Below are positions 1-11,989 of a stretch of 64,000 nucleotides of DNA, one piece after another. The stretch comes from Brachycybe producta (Eukaryota > Arthropoda > Diplopoda > Playtdesmida > Andrognathidae). A model generated the notes under the pieces. It was given only the letters and a program-made list of their open reading frames with translations. It ran no database searches and was not told the origin of the DNA. A program made the translations under genes and the position numbers. The stretch lies in assembly GCA_036925085.1 (NCBI GenBank), contig JAUPFP010000034.1, positions 945,501 to 1,009,500 on the forward strand. Direction: 5' to 3'. How positions within the stretch are numbered: position 1 is the first letter of the stretch; each line of letters begins with the position of its first letter.

Positions 1-2060
1 CCAAGCTATTTGCGACTTATGGGGCCAGTTGAGCGCTCCTGGGACACTTTTAGAGCTTTTAAAGAAGACATTTGCAACTTCATTAAGAGTGCGGGCCATA
101 TAGCAAATTTTAAATATATCCACGGGCCATACCGTATGATGTTTATTATGACGAGTATATTTTTTTAAAGTTCGCTGTACAAACAAAATTAAGTTAAGAT
201 CAGATAGTAAGAATAATTGAGCCTCATAAATTTGAGCTTTATGAGCCTTATAAAATCAGGGCCGGGCCGGATGCGGCTCGTGGGCCATGCATTGCACATG
301 TATGGTTTAAAGTTTAAACCATCGTTTTTGTTTAGATTTTTTTTTTTGAGAAGGCAAGGCGCACCAGGGATTTTCCCATTTCCCTGTGGCTTATTCCTAG
401 CCTGGTGATGTAAATTTATTTAAGCTAGTAGGGGCTGACTCGACACCAAAAACCTAGCTAGGTCAGTGGTTAGTGGTTCATCAGTATATAATAGTTGATA
501 ATAGCAGTTTTCGCGAGTAGTAACTTCATTTTGAAGCTTTTTTTTATTTTATTTTGTCAATGACTTCTTTTTATTTTAAACATCATTTTGTCATTTTGAT
601 CATTTTGTCATGATTTTAATGCGAATTTTTTGAAGGTTATGGGTCTCTCAAGTGTTTAGCTTCTTTGGCAAGATTATTAAGTATGTGATGTTGTGAAGTT
701 ATGAACTATCCTGAAGTGTTCCTCCTCTTTAGTACTTTTTGTCTTTCAGAATAGAGCTGTGAATGCTATTATGCAAATTTCAATGACTGTCTGGCTCTGT
801 GTTGCATCATACATCATGAGGGCGTTCTTTAAGCATTTTGTTGACCATGTTTCTAAATTAAACAGTGTCTCGTAAACTATCTAAGAACTGAACAGATGTT
901 TGCTATTGAAAACTTCAAATTAAAAAAAAAAAACATTTTAGCAAGATTTGTTGAGACGACTTTCTTCCAATGTTCACTTTTAATATATATACTGTATAAT
1001 AAATGATCATGTTATACCCGCAGTTTGTACTGACAATTTAAATGTTGAGGTTTTCCTTGTATTTTTGAGATTGATAATTTATATTAAGTATGTTATTTAG
1101 TGGCTAGCGCTAGAGTCACATTTATAGTTAGAATTTATAATGATTTTTTACATCTATAGAGACTTTTAGTGTCTGAGGGGACAGAGATTGGCCCAAACGA
1201 AATTGTCGAGTCCTGGATTTCTGGTTCTAGGTGTGCAATCTCCCCATGTTAAGCGTACAGGTTAAACTGCAACTTAGCTTTCTGCGGCTTTAATGTTAAG
1301 CTTTGCTCAACAGGCTATTGATGATGTCGTTAATGAATTGTTGGTTTAAATTTTCGTGACTGCATTTGATATTTGTTTATATTTGTAATTCAGATTATTT
1401 TTTTGTAGTTATTATGTATTGACAATGCATCATCTTGCATAATTTGGATCTTAAGATCCCTCTGCCATAGGCCAACTGGCTGCTTACAGAGTATTTTTTT
1501 TTTTGCTTTTTTTATTTAACTTCATAACTTGTTTGTTTGTCCACTGCCACCTTGTGAAATATTTGAAAATAATTCAGACTGCATTGGGGATTGAGGGGAT
1601 TAGATCTTATTTTTTCTCACTTTTTAGACCCTTTTTTTATGAAAGCAAGTATCACAAAAAAACATGTTTTTGTTTAATTTTTCTTGTTGTAATTGTAATT
1701 TTAATAAAAGTCTACTGCTAGTGTGATAGTATGCGTTGCTGTCTGCCCCTTGTACGCAGTTCCTCTTCTATTTAGTGTTCATCATCGTGTGTATCTGGCA
1801 ATATAAAACTTGTCTTAGCTTGTGATAGGGTAGGTTAGGGTAGGTTAACTTGTCTTAGACCACTTTGGTAAACTTTGCAAGACCACATATATGTGTGAAC
1901 AAGCTAAGCTTTGGGGAGCTAATTTTACAGAACTTCAAAGCTTGCAAAGTTTGGAGTATAAACCTCTACCCTAAGGGTTGGTTTATACTCCGTTGCTAAG
2001 CGGCAAAGCAGCCTGCGCAGCTTCAAAAACGACGTCAGAGCTTCAGATTTTTGTCTTTGC
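1..2060. other. AT-rich non-coding DNA, no gene seen
   Basis: No open frame here has protein-like composition. The stretch is T-rich with homopolymer runs. A short inverted pair, GGAGTATAAACC at about 1952-1963 and GGTTTATACTCC at about 1980-1991, could be one end of a decayed mobile element, but no partner end was found. It is probably intron or intergenic DNA 5' of the phosphodiesterase exons. Confidence 0.5.
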
Positions 2061-2099
2061 CAGAGCATGAACCTAGCTTTGAAAAAGAAAATATTCAAT

Positions 2100-2193
2100 T
2101 TTCTTAGCGTACCCCCCTCCCCACACGTATCGACTCGCGTACCAGGGGGTACGCATATCCATCCCACATTGGAAACCACTGGTATAAGTCTAG
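2100..2193. mobile_element. Fragment of a hAT-like DNA transposon end
   Basis: The stretch contains repeated GGGGGTACGC / GTACCCCC words and finishes with TTGGAAACCACTG, the reverse complement of the CAGTGGTTTCCAA type terminus common in non-autonomous hAT elements. The other terminus and a target duplication were not found, so it reads as a decayed piece. Family assignment is inference from the terminal word only. Confidence 0.35.
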
Positions 2194-2799
2194 GTATAGT
2201 GTCTAGGTTCAAAGTCTCGCAACTGTATATTTCGACAGTCTCAATACATTGTCGCACAACTTTGTGTCCAAGTGTGTACTAGGCTTTATAGTTTTTTTTT
2301 TGTGATATTAATCTCTAAACAGGGGAGTCATTTTACTTGCACCACTTAGCCTATGAGATTTATTTTATTTTTTGTTTAAAAAATCACGATTTTTTTTGTA
2401 ACCCTAATTACACTAGTGTATTTTAAACAATAATTTAAGTAAATTGTTCTTTAAGAGTACGTTATTTTTTTTTTTTTTTAAAAATTACAATAATTGTTAT
2501 ATGATGCCACTGAGTGAAGAGGGAGTAGTCTATGTATAAATTTTATAATTTATAATGTACAAAACGTGTAATTTGAGATTGGCTTAGATTTGTCTGCAGG
2601 TTTTTTGTTGTTGTTGTAATGTATGGTTCTCTATTTATATATACTAAACATAATAGAGAGAAGGGTACATATGAGGTGGCCATTGGTCACTTTTTTCCCC
2701 CCACACTTGTCATCCAATCTTTCATACTTTTATTTCAGAAACACGATTTGTTTTATTATAGACGTTTCCACCCACTCTTTTCATTCTTCTTTATTTTGG

Positions 2800-2890
2800 A
2801 AAAAGGGGGGGGGGGGGAGGTGGGGGTTAGCGCTGGGGGTGTTTCTTTAAAAACCACTACTACCACCACCACCACCACCACCACCACCGA
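2800..2890 (+). repeat. Poly-G run and (CCA)n microsatellite
   Basis: A run of G at about 2807-2818 is followed by about eleven CCA/ACC triplets at about 2853-2889. The 107-aa frame across it, with its run of threonines, is a product of the repeat and not a gene. Confidence 0.85.
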
Positions 2891-3707
2891 GGTCCATAAG
2901 ACCACTTTTGTGTGGCAAGTCACGTCCAGTAACCAAATTTAATATGATCTCTTTTAGTACTATAGTAGACACACAGACACAATGCACTGGTAAAAGTGGA
3001 CTGATGCTGTTGTGTGTGTATTTGATTGGAGGAGGGCCTCTTATTAAAACACAATGTTCCCACTTTTCAATGAAAAACTGTCGAGATTGTTGTTTTTCCT
3101 TGTCGATTTAGCTCTGCGGGTGGTTGACGGGCTCAAGTGAGACCTTTGACCTCCCGTCGTGAGATTCCCGTTTATCATCAGTTCGTCCATTTAGTATTTT
3201 TTTTTTTTTCCTTTCTGGGGTTGTTGTTGTTGCTTTTCTTTTTTCTTTTCTCGTGGGTACATTTATGCAAAATAGCTTGGAGCTTCTCTTGTTAAAACTT
3301 TTGATAGGTTCTCTCTCTCATGTGGTGAATTCACGCAGTAGACAGAAGCTTTTAAATTCGTAACCAAAACTCGTGTTTGAATTTTTTTTTTTGTTAGTCT
3401 GCTGAAATATTTGCAAATTTATTTTTGGGTGGTCAAGATAAAGATTTTTTTTTTAAAAAAAGTCTTTGTAATTTATTACAGGTTTTTTGTTGTTTTTGCT
3501 GTTGTTAGATTCATATAGTCATATAAGTGACCTTCAACAATCATATTGTATTTCATTTAAATCGAATTTTTTGTTCAGTTGGAAATTTAAATTATGAACA
3601 ATGGCTGCTGCATTTGGAAATGCCTGTGGTTTTTTTTTAAGTAATGGGCATCAGCTTCTTACCATCTGCTTGGTTGCTAAAATGGCAGGAGCGAACTTCA
3701 TCCAACA

Positions 3708-3914
3708 ACAGGTAGTTAGAAATCGGGGAGAACTTCTGTTGGCTCCGCCCTTTGTTATGACGACTGGAAACTTCTAATTGGTTGGTTATGTAGTCTGACG
3801 TCACATGCTCCGCCCTTTTCAACGTGGAACCACACAACAAACCAATTAGAAGTTGCCGATCGTCATAACAAGGGCGGAGCCAACTGAAGTTCTCTCCGAT
3901 TTCTAACTGCCTGT
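3708..3914. mobile_element. Hairpin MITE, Mutator-like (family M1, copy 1)
   Basis: A 207-bp near-perfect inverted repeat starting ACAGGTAGTTAG and ending CTAACTGCCTGT. It is flanked by an exact 9-bp direct repeat CATCCAACA (3699-3707 and 3915-3923), the target duplication length typical of Mutator-like elements. Arms share TTGGCTCCGCCC and AACTTCTAATTGGTTGGTTA. The full CRE palindrome TGACGTCA sits near the dyad at 3796-3803. There is no coding capacity, so it must have been moved by a transposase made elsewhere. Four more copies lie in this window. Confidence 0.85.
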
Positions 3915-4099
3915 CATCCAACATACTAGGCACACGAACTTGTAGCTTTCCCTATGGAATGTCCAGTCCAGTTCCATAACTGAGTGTAGCCAATAGATGA
4001 CAGAACTGCTGTTCTATGTTAATTTTTATATACAAAAATTTGTAACAATTAAAATAGGCTTACCTCATTAAGAGATTATCGGCATGACTAAGATCAAGT

Positions 4100-4518
4100 A
4101 TGATGCAATAATTGGTATAGCCGTTTAACATGGTGTGTTTGGTTTTCGTTTACGTTGATTTGTTTTGTGCACAGTTATTTTAGAAACGTAATTTAAAAGT
4201 GTAATAAACACTCAAATATATTGTGAATCTACTGATAGATTTGCTTAACTTAATTATGATCCTTCTACTTTTTAATGTACGTTTGAAAATAGCCTACATG
4301 CTAATTTCAGAATTATTATTTTTTTTTTAAAAAAAGGAATCTATAACTTGGTTTTTCCAAATGTATTAGTGGATTCACAGTATATTTATTTGAGTGCTTA
4401 ATGCACTTAAAATTACTTTAAAAAATAACTGCGCGCGAAAAAACTTAAATGTAAATGAAGGTTTAACATGGTGTGAACACACACCATGTTAAACGACTAT
4501 ACCAGATCTTGCATCATC
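4100..4518. mobile_element. Fold-back MITE with about 42-bp terminal repeats
   Basis: The left end reads ATGATGCAA, then GGTATAGCCGTTTAACATGG (4114-4133). The right end is its inverse (about 4478-4517) with the same words. The sub-terminal parts also pair: TTTGAGTG with a T-rich spacer at about 4380-4430 is the inverse of about 4170-4240, so almost the whole 419 bp can fold back. A piece related to one arm recurs at about 40690-40790. Class and superfamily are unknown and no clear target duplication was seen. Confidence 0.7.
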
Positions 4519-4519
4519 A

Positions 4520-6880
4520 ACCGAATCGCAGTTTTTTTAAATATAGATCTGTATAGGAAATGTGCATGTTATTGCCAAGGTTTAAAAATTCCAGAGTCAG
4601 TTTCAATAATTAGCTATATTCCATCTCTATACGTACAAAGGGTGTTTTTATGATAATATGTTTTAAAATATACTTTTACGTATTTTTTTTAAAAAATGTA
4701 GTCACCATTTTTCACGTTTTTTTTTAAATGAAAAATTCAAAATATGATCATTATCAAACTGACATACAGTAACTGTATAGCATTGTGAAAGTTGTCATTT
4801 CAACTTCGTTTACTCTTGTTGGAAATTTTTTCTTACAACACTTTGCCTTTAAATTGCTCATTTATCAAATGCAAATTCAAAATACAGACATAACACACTT
4901 AGAAGAACAAGAATAATATGTGTTTAAAATATTGAAACCACTCTTAATATCAATTAGTCCTCTTATTTGCCATAAAATATGGTATGTTTATGATTGCAAA
5001 TGGTGATAATTGACTGAGGATCCTACACACGAATCATATTTTAACACGAATGATTATTTTTTTATAAAATATATTCTAAATAATTCTTTGATGGTGTTGC
5101 CATAGTCAGCCATTAAGAATCAGATAGAAATTGTCATAACAACCGTTTTTAGTGAGCTTAAATGTTTTTTTTTTCTTCTTCTTCTTCTTCGTACCTACAA
5201 CTGTCTCCTATATTTAGGAAAGTATTATAGAAAGGGTCAGGATAGGGAAGAATTAGGGCATTGCTTTACATCTAAAGGTGGTACCAATAGTTACCAGTTT
5301 TTTCCCTATGTTAGAAAAGAAAAATAGGCCCTAATTGGTGACTCCTTAAAAATTTCCTTCTTTAAATTTAGTTGAATTTGGCGCTTCACTTTACCTTCGA
5401 CTTTTATTTGTCATCTCTCGGTTCTTTCTTTTCACTTGTCAAACATTTATTTAGAATGCAGTGAATTTTGTTGTCAAAAGTGTTGTTCCATTTTGAATTA
5501 TTTGCAAACTAAAAAAAAAAAAATGTGCTACTCAAAAGCTATATTTTGTCATTCCTTTTGAAATTTGATGGAGATTTCAAATTGCTTTTAGCCATGAATG
5601 ATTGCAGGGATCAAACTGAGGTAAATGTTATTGGATTTTTTGTTGTTGTTGTTAACTTGTTATTACTATAAAGATGACACTTTTCGAGTTTCACCCCCCG
5701 CCCCCCCCCCGCCCCCATCAACAAACTTCATTTTAAATATTTTTTTTTAGCTAATTAAAATGTCACAGACTTGTAAAAACATAAAAATCAACATAGAAAC
5801 AAATTTCATCTATAGTATTTTTAGTTTGTGTTTTTCTAACTATGAAAGTAAAAGACGATTGTCAGGAATAATATTTTATCATTATTATGACAATATTTTC
5901 GAAGATAATAACTTTTTATGACAATTTGGAAAATCATTTTTATGACAATTTGAAAAAAAAAATCATTTTTATGAAACATTTATTTATTAAAACATAAAAT
6001 TTTATCATTTTTAAAATGCCATAAGAAGTTTATTTTCATGCCAATACAATTTGTGGCATTCTTGATTTTGTTTAAAATAATCTAAAGTACGAATGTACCT
6101 TCTCCAATCTAGACTTCTAAAATTTGTTTGAAAAATGTTCTGGTTACATAAAATCTCAAAGTCGTTTGCATATAGCTTAAGATATTAATAAATTATAATA
6201 TTAATGAAATATTATTTGCTTTTAACAATGTAGTTGAGTGACTTCTCGTTCATCAGTTAATATGTGAATTTGTGACATTTAATTGTTTGTTTATGAAATG
6301 CCTAACGTCCCCAGGGTCATACCAGGGACATACAAGACAATTCAATACAAAGTCATTAATTAATACAACACAACACAAGTCAGTATCTACATGTAACTGT
6401 CAGTCAGTCAGTTACTAGCAAGGCAATGCAAATGCTTTCTTTGTTTTTATCAACGATCATTGGGTGGCACCATAGAAAGTGGTCGTTTTAGCACACAACT
6501 GATTATATAGAAGTTGTTCACGTATGAGCCACCGCCACCGGTATTTGTGCCGTAGTTGTGATTGTCAATGATGATCAAGGACATGCCAGTGGCCCTTGCA
6601 CTGGCAGCAAGTCATTGTTTTCAATGGTGGTTAGTGTGAAGCAACCATGCAGTGTCAAACATTTTGTAGCACAACAAAGTAGCGCCACAAAGTGGTCCGA
6701 GTGAAGCCGGACTTCCTTTTTCTTTTTTATTTCTCTTTAAGAAAACCTTGAATCTCTTTTAGAAGGCCATGATGCACTTGTTTGTATATTTATTGAATTG
6801 TACTGGTAACTGAGAAAGAATTTATCTCTAAATAGAGGTGGCGCCATCCATTGGCCACAATCAGCTACTGGCAAAGAATG
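4520..6880. other. Non-coding AT-rich DNA
   Basis: No gene supported. It holds poly-A/T runs, a C-rich run at about 5693-5716 and a decayed patch with repeated TTTTTATGACAATTTG words at about 5910-5975 that resembles an arm of the dispersed fold-back family F1 (best copies at 8639-9010 and 30095-30472). Confidence 0.4.
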
Positions 6881-6886
6881 CTGCAA

Positions 6887-6889
<3 letters not shown>

Positions 6890-6926
<37 letters not shown>
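6890..6926. repeat. (GA)n microsatellite
   Basis: About 18 uninterrupted AG units. Confidence 0.95.
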
Positions 6927-6928
<2 letters not shown>

Positions 6929-7195
6929 CTTGAGTCGAGTTTGACTATTATTTTATCCTTTCCTGGATTATCACAGACTCACAGGGACATGCTATGCTGT
7001 ACACGAATTTGAACTTTAGTAATTGGTTTCATACTGCTTTTAAGATATTTATGCAGCTTATGTTTCAAATTGACGGAAATTCTTTTCCTAGTTTCCTAGG
7101 AATCCGTTTCATGGGGCAACTGAGACGGAAATGACAGAAATATTATATAATTTAGTTGTTTCTTCGCGACCTAACCGTATTTTGCATACTGAGCT

Positions 7196-7372
7196 CTGAC
7201 GTCATTATAATAACTATTCGTTTTCTAGAGCCCAGAGCAGTAACTAGCTAATTTTGCTGCGCCCATGGCAAGAATAAAACTGGCTCCCCCTTAGTATTAT
7301 TTTAGTTATTTTGCGCCCTATTTTGCGCCTGAGACATTTTGCGCCAATCGCCTCACTCTAGTTGCCACTCTG
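7196..7372 (+). repeat. Dispersed GCGCCC repeat, copy 1
   Basis: Carries the words AGTTATTTTGCGCCC, TTTTGCGCCTGAG and GCCTCACTCTAGTTGCC. Related copies lie at 8080-8290, 57486-57770 and 61500-61580 in the same orientation. The type is unknown; a SINE or a DNA-transposon remnant is possible. This copy and the one at 8080 sit on either side of the phosphodiesterase exon at 7708-7985. Confidence 0.55.
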
Positions 7373-7394
7373 CTTGGCCGGCCTCATTACAGAA

Positions 7395-7630
7395 CAAAAT
7401 CATAAAATTGTGACAATCATACCATATGACTTATAATTATCTTATTATGGCGTACATTAGTCAATAGCATTCATAAAGATATGATACACATATGATAGTA
7501 TTTGCAATTTGCTTTTGTGACTGTTGCAAAAATGACGTGCTAGATATAATAATTTTGCTATCATATGACAGCCTTATAATACCTTTCTGTAATTGACCCA
7601 CACCATTGATAAACGTGTTATAAAATCGAT
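7395..7630. repeat. Decayed repeat shared with 18745-18866 (inverted)
   Basis: The word CATAAAATTGTGACAATCAT (from 7402) recurs as its exact inverse near 18842, and neighbouring words (TGGCGTACATTAGTCAATAGC here; the inverse CTGCCATTGACTGGTGTACG there) also correspond. This shows two copies in opposite orientation of one unnamed repeat. Confidence 0.5.
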
Positions 7631-7707
7631 TTTTTTTTGTGATTAAATGATGGCGCCAAATTTAAAATTGATGATTAAGTCAAATGTAATTTCATTTTCT
7701 GAATTAG

Positions 7708-7985
7708 AAACTAGAAGACGAGAAAAACCGAAGCAGTGACCCAAGACCGCCACCACCACAACCACCACCAATAACAACAGCTGTTATTCGGTCAAAACAC
7801 GTTCATTATTGCCGAATAGAAATCACAAATGATGAAACAACCGAATTTGAAGTGGGAAGTGAAAACGACGATGAAGATAGTGACACAGACTCAGTGACAT
7901 CTGCAGAAGAAAAACTTTGGTTTCGACCAATTACACTGAAAATTCGACCTCGTATATCGATCACTCCACAGGATGGCACAGAATG
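7708..7985 (+). CDS. PDE4: PDE4-type cAMP phosphodiesterase, N-terminal exon A
   Basis: PDE4 enzymes hydrolyse cAMP to 5'-AMP in the cytosol; alternative N-terminal exons set targeting and regulation. After a good acceptor (TTTCATTTTCTGAATTAG, ending 7707) the frame stays open for about 92 codons to the donor GTCAGT at 7986. It has a proline run, then HVHYCRIEITND, an acidic stretch (ENDDEDSDTDS) and a tail RPITLKIRPRISITPQDGTE. The tail resembles the end of the human PDE4B1 and PDE4D7 specific N-termini as I recall them (RPTTLPLTTLPSIAITTVSQE followed by C-FDVENG). The exon stops after TG of the next codon, so joining to T or C gives the Cys found at that joint in PDE4B1 and PDE4D3. There is no in-frame ATG, so an upstream first exon is needed. 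The catalytic domain is not in this window. Identification is from remembered family sequence, not a search. Confidence 0.7.
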
Positions 7986-8079
7986 GTCAGTTTCCATTCT
8001 TTTCGGTTTCTTTTTATTATTATTTATTGATTAAAAAACAATGAAATTCGGAATAAGAAAAACAAAAGAATTTGACAAG

Positions 8080-8290
8080 AGCTGTAGCTACATGTAGCTA
8101 ATTTTGCGCTCGAGCCAAGCATAAATCTGGAGCCTCCTTAGTGTAATCATGGTATTGTGGCTCTGAGCTTTGTGTGCACCCGAGGTAATAATAAAACTAG
8201 CGCGCCCCCTTCTTAGTATTACTATTCTACTTATTTTGCGCCCCTGTTTCCACGCTCTGAACTTTGCGCCCTATTCAGTTGCCTCATTCA
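8080..8290 (+). repeat. Dispersed GCGCCC repeat, copy 2
   Basis: Shares AGCTAATTTTGCGC, ATTTTGCGCCCCTG, TTTGCGCCCTATTCAG and GTTGCCTCATTCAC with the copy at 7196-7372, and lies about 100 bp after exon A of the phosphodiesterase gene. Confidence 0.55.
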
Positions 8291-8638
8291 CTTTACCTTG
8301 AACAATGAGTTTATTTTTTTTTATACAAAAATGAAATTCTGCAAAAATAAGTTCAACAAACACTTTTTTTTAGATATTTTTATTTAACATTTTTCAACTT
8401 CAAACTCTTTTATACGAAAAAAAAAATCATCTACATTGATGTGGAGGCGACTAAGGGCCAAAATTCAACAAACGTCAAACTGAGTAAACGCCAAAAATTT
8501 GGCGATTATTTAGTTTGGCGTTTACTTTAAAATATGATTTTGAAATTTAAATTATTAATCGGTTTACAAATAAGTGAATAAATTAATTTAAAAATAAGAA
8601 TTTAAATTGTAAATAATGGATTAATGTAATTTATTGAA

Positions 8639-9010
8639 AGGTGGTTTAAAAGTTTTAAAATGCCTCTGAAACTCTATTCTGTTAGATGCAAAAGAGAAAC
8701 TAGAAAGTGTTCTGGAAACTAGAAGGGTAGCTCAATAATCTCTTAAGGGTATTTTAAAGTTTTACATATTTTAAAATAAGCTTTTTTTTTATGTTTGTTT
8801 GAAAAGGACCCATCTTTAAGCAGACAGTAACTTTTAATTTTTGTCCATCAAAAAAGTTTATTTTGAAAAATTTCAACATGACAATACCCTTTTTAGTAAT
8901 TGTGCTACCTTTCTAGTTTCTAAAACATTTTTTAGTTTCTCTTAAATTTGGTTCTGAAAGACAGAATAATCCAGAATAAAGTTTTTAAATCAGCTGTTTA
9001 TAAACCATCT
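8639..9010. mobile_element. Fold-back element family F1, copy 1
   Basis: About 370 bp with two inverted arms. The left arm has AAGGTGGTTT, GAGAAACTAGAAAGTGTTCT and CTAGAAGGGTAGCTCAAT. The right arm has the inverse words ATTGTGCTACCTTTCTAG, TTTCTAAAACATTTTTTAG and AAATCAGCTG...AAACCATCTT. The family is dispersed: another full copy lies at 30095-30472, a split copy at 30999-31915, and single arms at about 19250-19690, 59440-59580, 60090-60185 and 61250-61340. It codes for nothing; superfamily unknown. Confidence 0.7.
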
Positions 9011-9014
9011 TAAA

Positions 9015-9990
9015 TTGACAGACATTGTTTATATTTTTAAACCGTAATAATTTTAAAATAAAGCTTTAACTGACTGGTTCATTTTAATACTATTATTTTA
9101 ATAATTTAACTTGATTAAAAATTGATTTAAAATTTCTTTCTTGCAAATAACTCCTAAAATTAAAAGAGATGTTTTGGAAAAAAAATATACAAAAGCGCTC
9201 GTTGTAATGGATTTGAAGTTATATTTAAATCAATTATGATTGTTAGCAGTGATTGCCTATCTACAGGGATGTTTTTTATTTTGAGGGTTTTTTGAACTTG
9301 TTTAGAAAGCGAAACAAACAAACAACCAAACAAAAAAAAACAGATTATTTTTCTGTGCGACTTTAAAAGAAGAATTCTATTCATTCGAAGTTGTTTAGTT
9401 GGTTTTAATAGACTTAATTCTTTTGATTCATCAAAAGGAAATGTGGTCTGAATTGAAAGGAACATTTTTTTTTTGATGTTTTTATCTATTGAAAAAGCAA
9501 AAGTGTCTTTTTATTATTATTATTATTATGATTATTAAATGAAAAAAGGGGTGTTTGTGAAAATCGACATCTGCGTTTTTGTTGATTCTCATGAGATGTT
9601 ACTTTTGTTTGTATCTATATAAATGAATGGAGTTGAAGAGGACGACGATAACAAATAGGAACATAAATCACCAGAAAACATCACATATAGGCCCTATATA
9701 TTTACTGTATACTTATTTGCACACTTGATTGCTTACGGCTGCTTAGAAAAAAAAAACAGTCTGTGTGTGTGTGTGTGTGTGGGGGGGGGCAATTGCACTT
9801 TTAATATCTTATTTTAAAATGAAAATATAAATGGCTCACAAATGAAGCGAAATTATCATTTTAATATTTATGTAAATATGCTTAACAGTACGTAGATTGC
9901 GACCCGCACCTAATCAAATTGCAGACTAAACAGCACATTTTATTACTGAAAAGTAGTATGGAGAGTAGTACCCTGATAGAAAATGGCGGG
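9015..9990. other. AT-rich non-coding DNA
   Basis: No gene or clear element. It contains poly-A/T runs, a short (TTA)n run at about 9512-9528, and a short (GT)n run followed by G's at about 9760-9789. Confidence 0.5.
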
Positions 9991-10003
9991 CGTCTCCGTA
10001 AAG

Positions 10004-10412
10004 TAAAGCCTCGTTTTGATGATGAAAGTTTCTACGATAGTTGCTGTCATGACAGCAGCAACTATCGCGAGAACTATCATCGTGAAGACCACATGATAGT
10101 CACTATTACACTAGATTGTTGAGAATGATAATACTGTCGCAATAGTAATAGTTTTTGAGTGAATATAGGGAAAAATAGAGAAATATCAACTTTGTAGGGA
10201 AATTTGGCTCCTGGAGGGGAGAGAGAGAGAGAGGCAACACTGTTGTTGACTCAATGTTATCTGTGAAGTAGACATCACACTGTCATGTGACAGACAACTA
10301 TCACATTACCTCAACACGTGTAGACAGTTTCTATCGTGAGAGTGAACTATCGCAACTTTCATGACAGCTACTCTCACGATAAAACTATCGCCACCGTGAA
10401 AACGAGGCTCAA
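10004..10412. mobile_element. MITE with AAGCCTCGTTTT ends
   Basis: The left end AAAGCCTCGTTTTGATGATG is answered by the inverse ...GTGAAAACGAGGCT at the right. The inside is built of repeated short hairpins around ACTATCGTGAG / CTATCGC and CATGACAGCAGC, so it can fold into several nested stems. The end word resembles the TTAA-type elements described below. Confidence 0.6.
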
Positions 10413-10870
10413 TAAGCGAATTTTATTGAAATTAAATGGAGGGACGGACCATTTTTGATAGTCAGTTAATTAACTAATTCTCTTATTTTAATTGTTAGCA
10501 GAGAATGACGATGAGTCAATGATAAAAAAAAAATCGTCATATTTATGCAATTGCCACAATTGACATAAGCGGGAAAAAAGCACGTACAAACGTATTTTTT
10601 TTAAAAATTGGATGAAAGTATGTTTTTTTAATGCGATCAATAAATGAAAAATACATGAAGTTGTGTTTAATACAATCATTAATTTTAATTTAGTTTTGAT
10701 CTAAATGTTTTATGCTATGCACCAACTATATATATAGGGTGCTCTCGGAAACAAAAGAAGCAGCTAGTATCTGTTAAAAAAACGTGCCCGGGAACTATGC
10801 TAGCTCCACCTACTCTTCTCAAGAAAGCAATCATCTAATCCACATGCTTTCTCTAGAAGACTAAGGCTTA

Positions 10871-11038
10871 GAACACACATACACAGGTCGATTTTGACTA
10901 CAAAATAAAGTCTGGTTGTTGCCAAAAGCGACCACCTCGTATCTTTCCATAAAAAGATAAGTTCCAACCACGTTGTGACGACCATCCGCAACTTCATTTT
11001 GCAGTCGAAATCGACCACCAAAAGTGGTCTGTGTGCCA
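10871..11038. mobile_element. Small hairpin MITE
   Basis: GGTCGATTTTGACT (about 10887) pairs with AGTCGAAATCGACC (about 11003), and outer words ACACACATACACAG and CTGTGTG also pair. The element is about 168 bp. The overlapping 92-aa and 102-aa minus-strand frames are shadows of the stem. Confidence 0.6.
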
Positions 11039-11169
11039 ACTTCTGCCAAGTGCCTAAATTTAATATGGCGACCTTCACTGTGTAAGTCAGAATGTCTTAT
11101 GTAGACGTCATGTTTGCACCATGGTCTCCGTAGCCTCATACTTGAGAAGAAAATGGCGAAATCAAGCAC

Positions 11170-11980
11170 ATCCGGAAATCCTTAACTTTTGAAGAACTGT
11201 CTAGGAGGTGGAGGGTGGAGCGAAATCACCCTTCTAGATTCTTTATAGTCGTTAGTATCCGATTGTACCCATAGATTCAAACACATTTTTTTTTTAAAAA
11301 TAGTGTTTTATATGAAAAATCAGTTGAAATGAGAAAAGGTATTTGATGATGAATAGAAATTTCTAAAGTTAGGCTTTGAATGTCTTTTCTAAAGTTTTAT
11401 TAGTTCTGCTACACATAATATGGCATGCACTTTCCTGACAAAATTGCATATCAGATATTTTACACACTCACTAGACAATGTTAAAAACTACCAATTTGAT
11501 AGTCATTTAGTAAATCTCCATAGTTATGCAGGCTGTCTAATACAACAATCTAATCCAGATAATGTCATTAAGGCTTTACTGTAGATTAACTTGTTGTTTG
11601 AGGCCTTATGCACATTGTATAAAACGATGAAGATTTATTACAGTATTGTTTGATTTGCATATTGTCTGGCGATTGTGTAGAATGATTGATTTTCAACTTT
11701 GATGGCTTACTTTTACATTGACATAATAAAACGCTGTGACACACAAACACAAGAGTTTTGCGACAGAATTTTATTGAAAAACAAGAGTTTTTTTTTTAAA
11801 AAGCTTAAATAGGTTTGAATACATTATATATAAGAAGTATGGATGTATTGAGATGATGATTCAAAAAAAAAAATGTTTCTTCCCACACTTTTTTTTCTCC
11901 TAGATTTCTCTTCAATCTTCTTTTTTTTTCTTGCTCATTATTGAACATGATTTGGAAGTTGGAACTTAGTTTTTTCATAC
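11170..11980. other. Non-coding stretch, nothing recognised
   Basis: AT-rich, no open frame of protein-like composition and no clear inverted ends. Confidence 0.5.
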
Positions 11981-11989
11981 AAGAAAAGA

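Noticed and set aside
3708-3914. Hairpin as a structured RNA gene or CRISPR-like repeat
   Set aside because: Exact 9-bp direct repeats outside the hairpin and four dispersed relatives show a transposed element.
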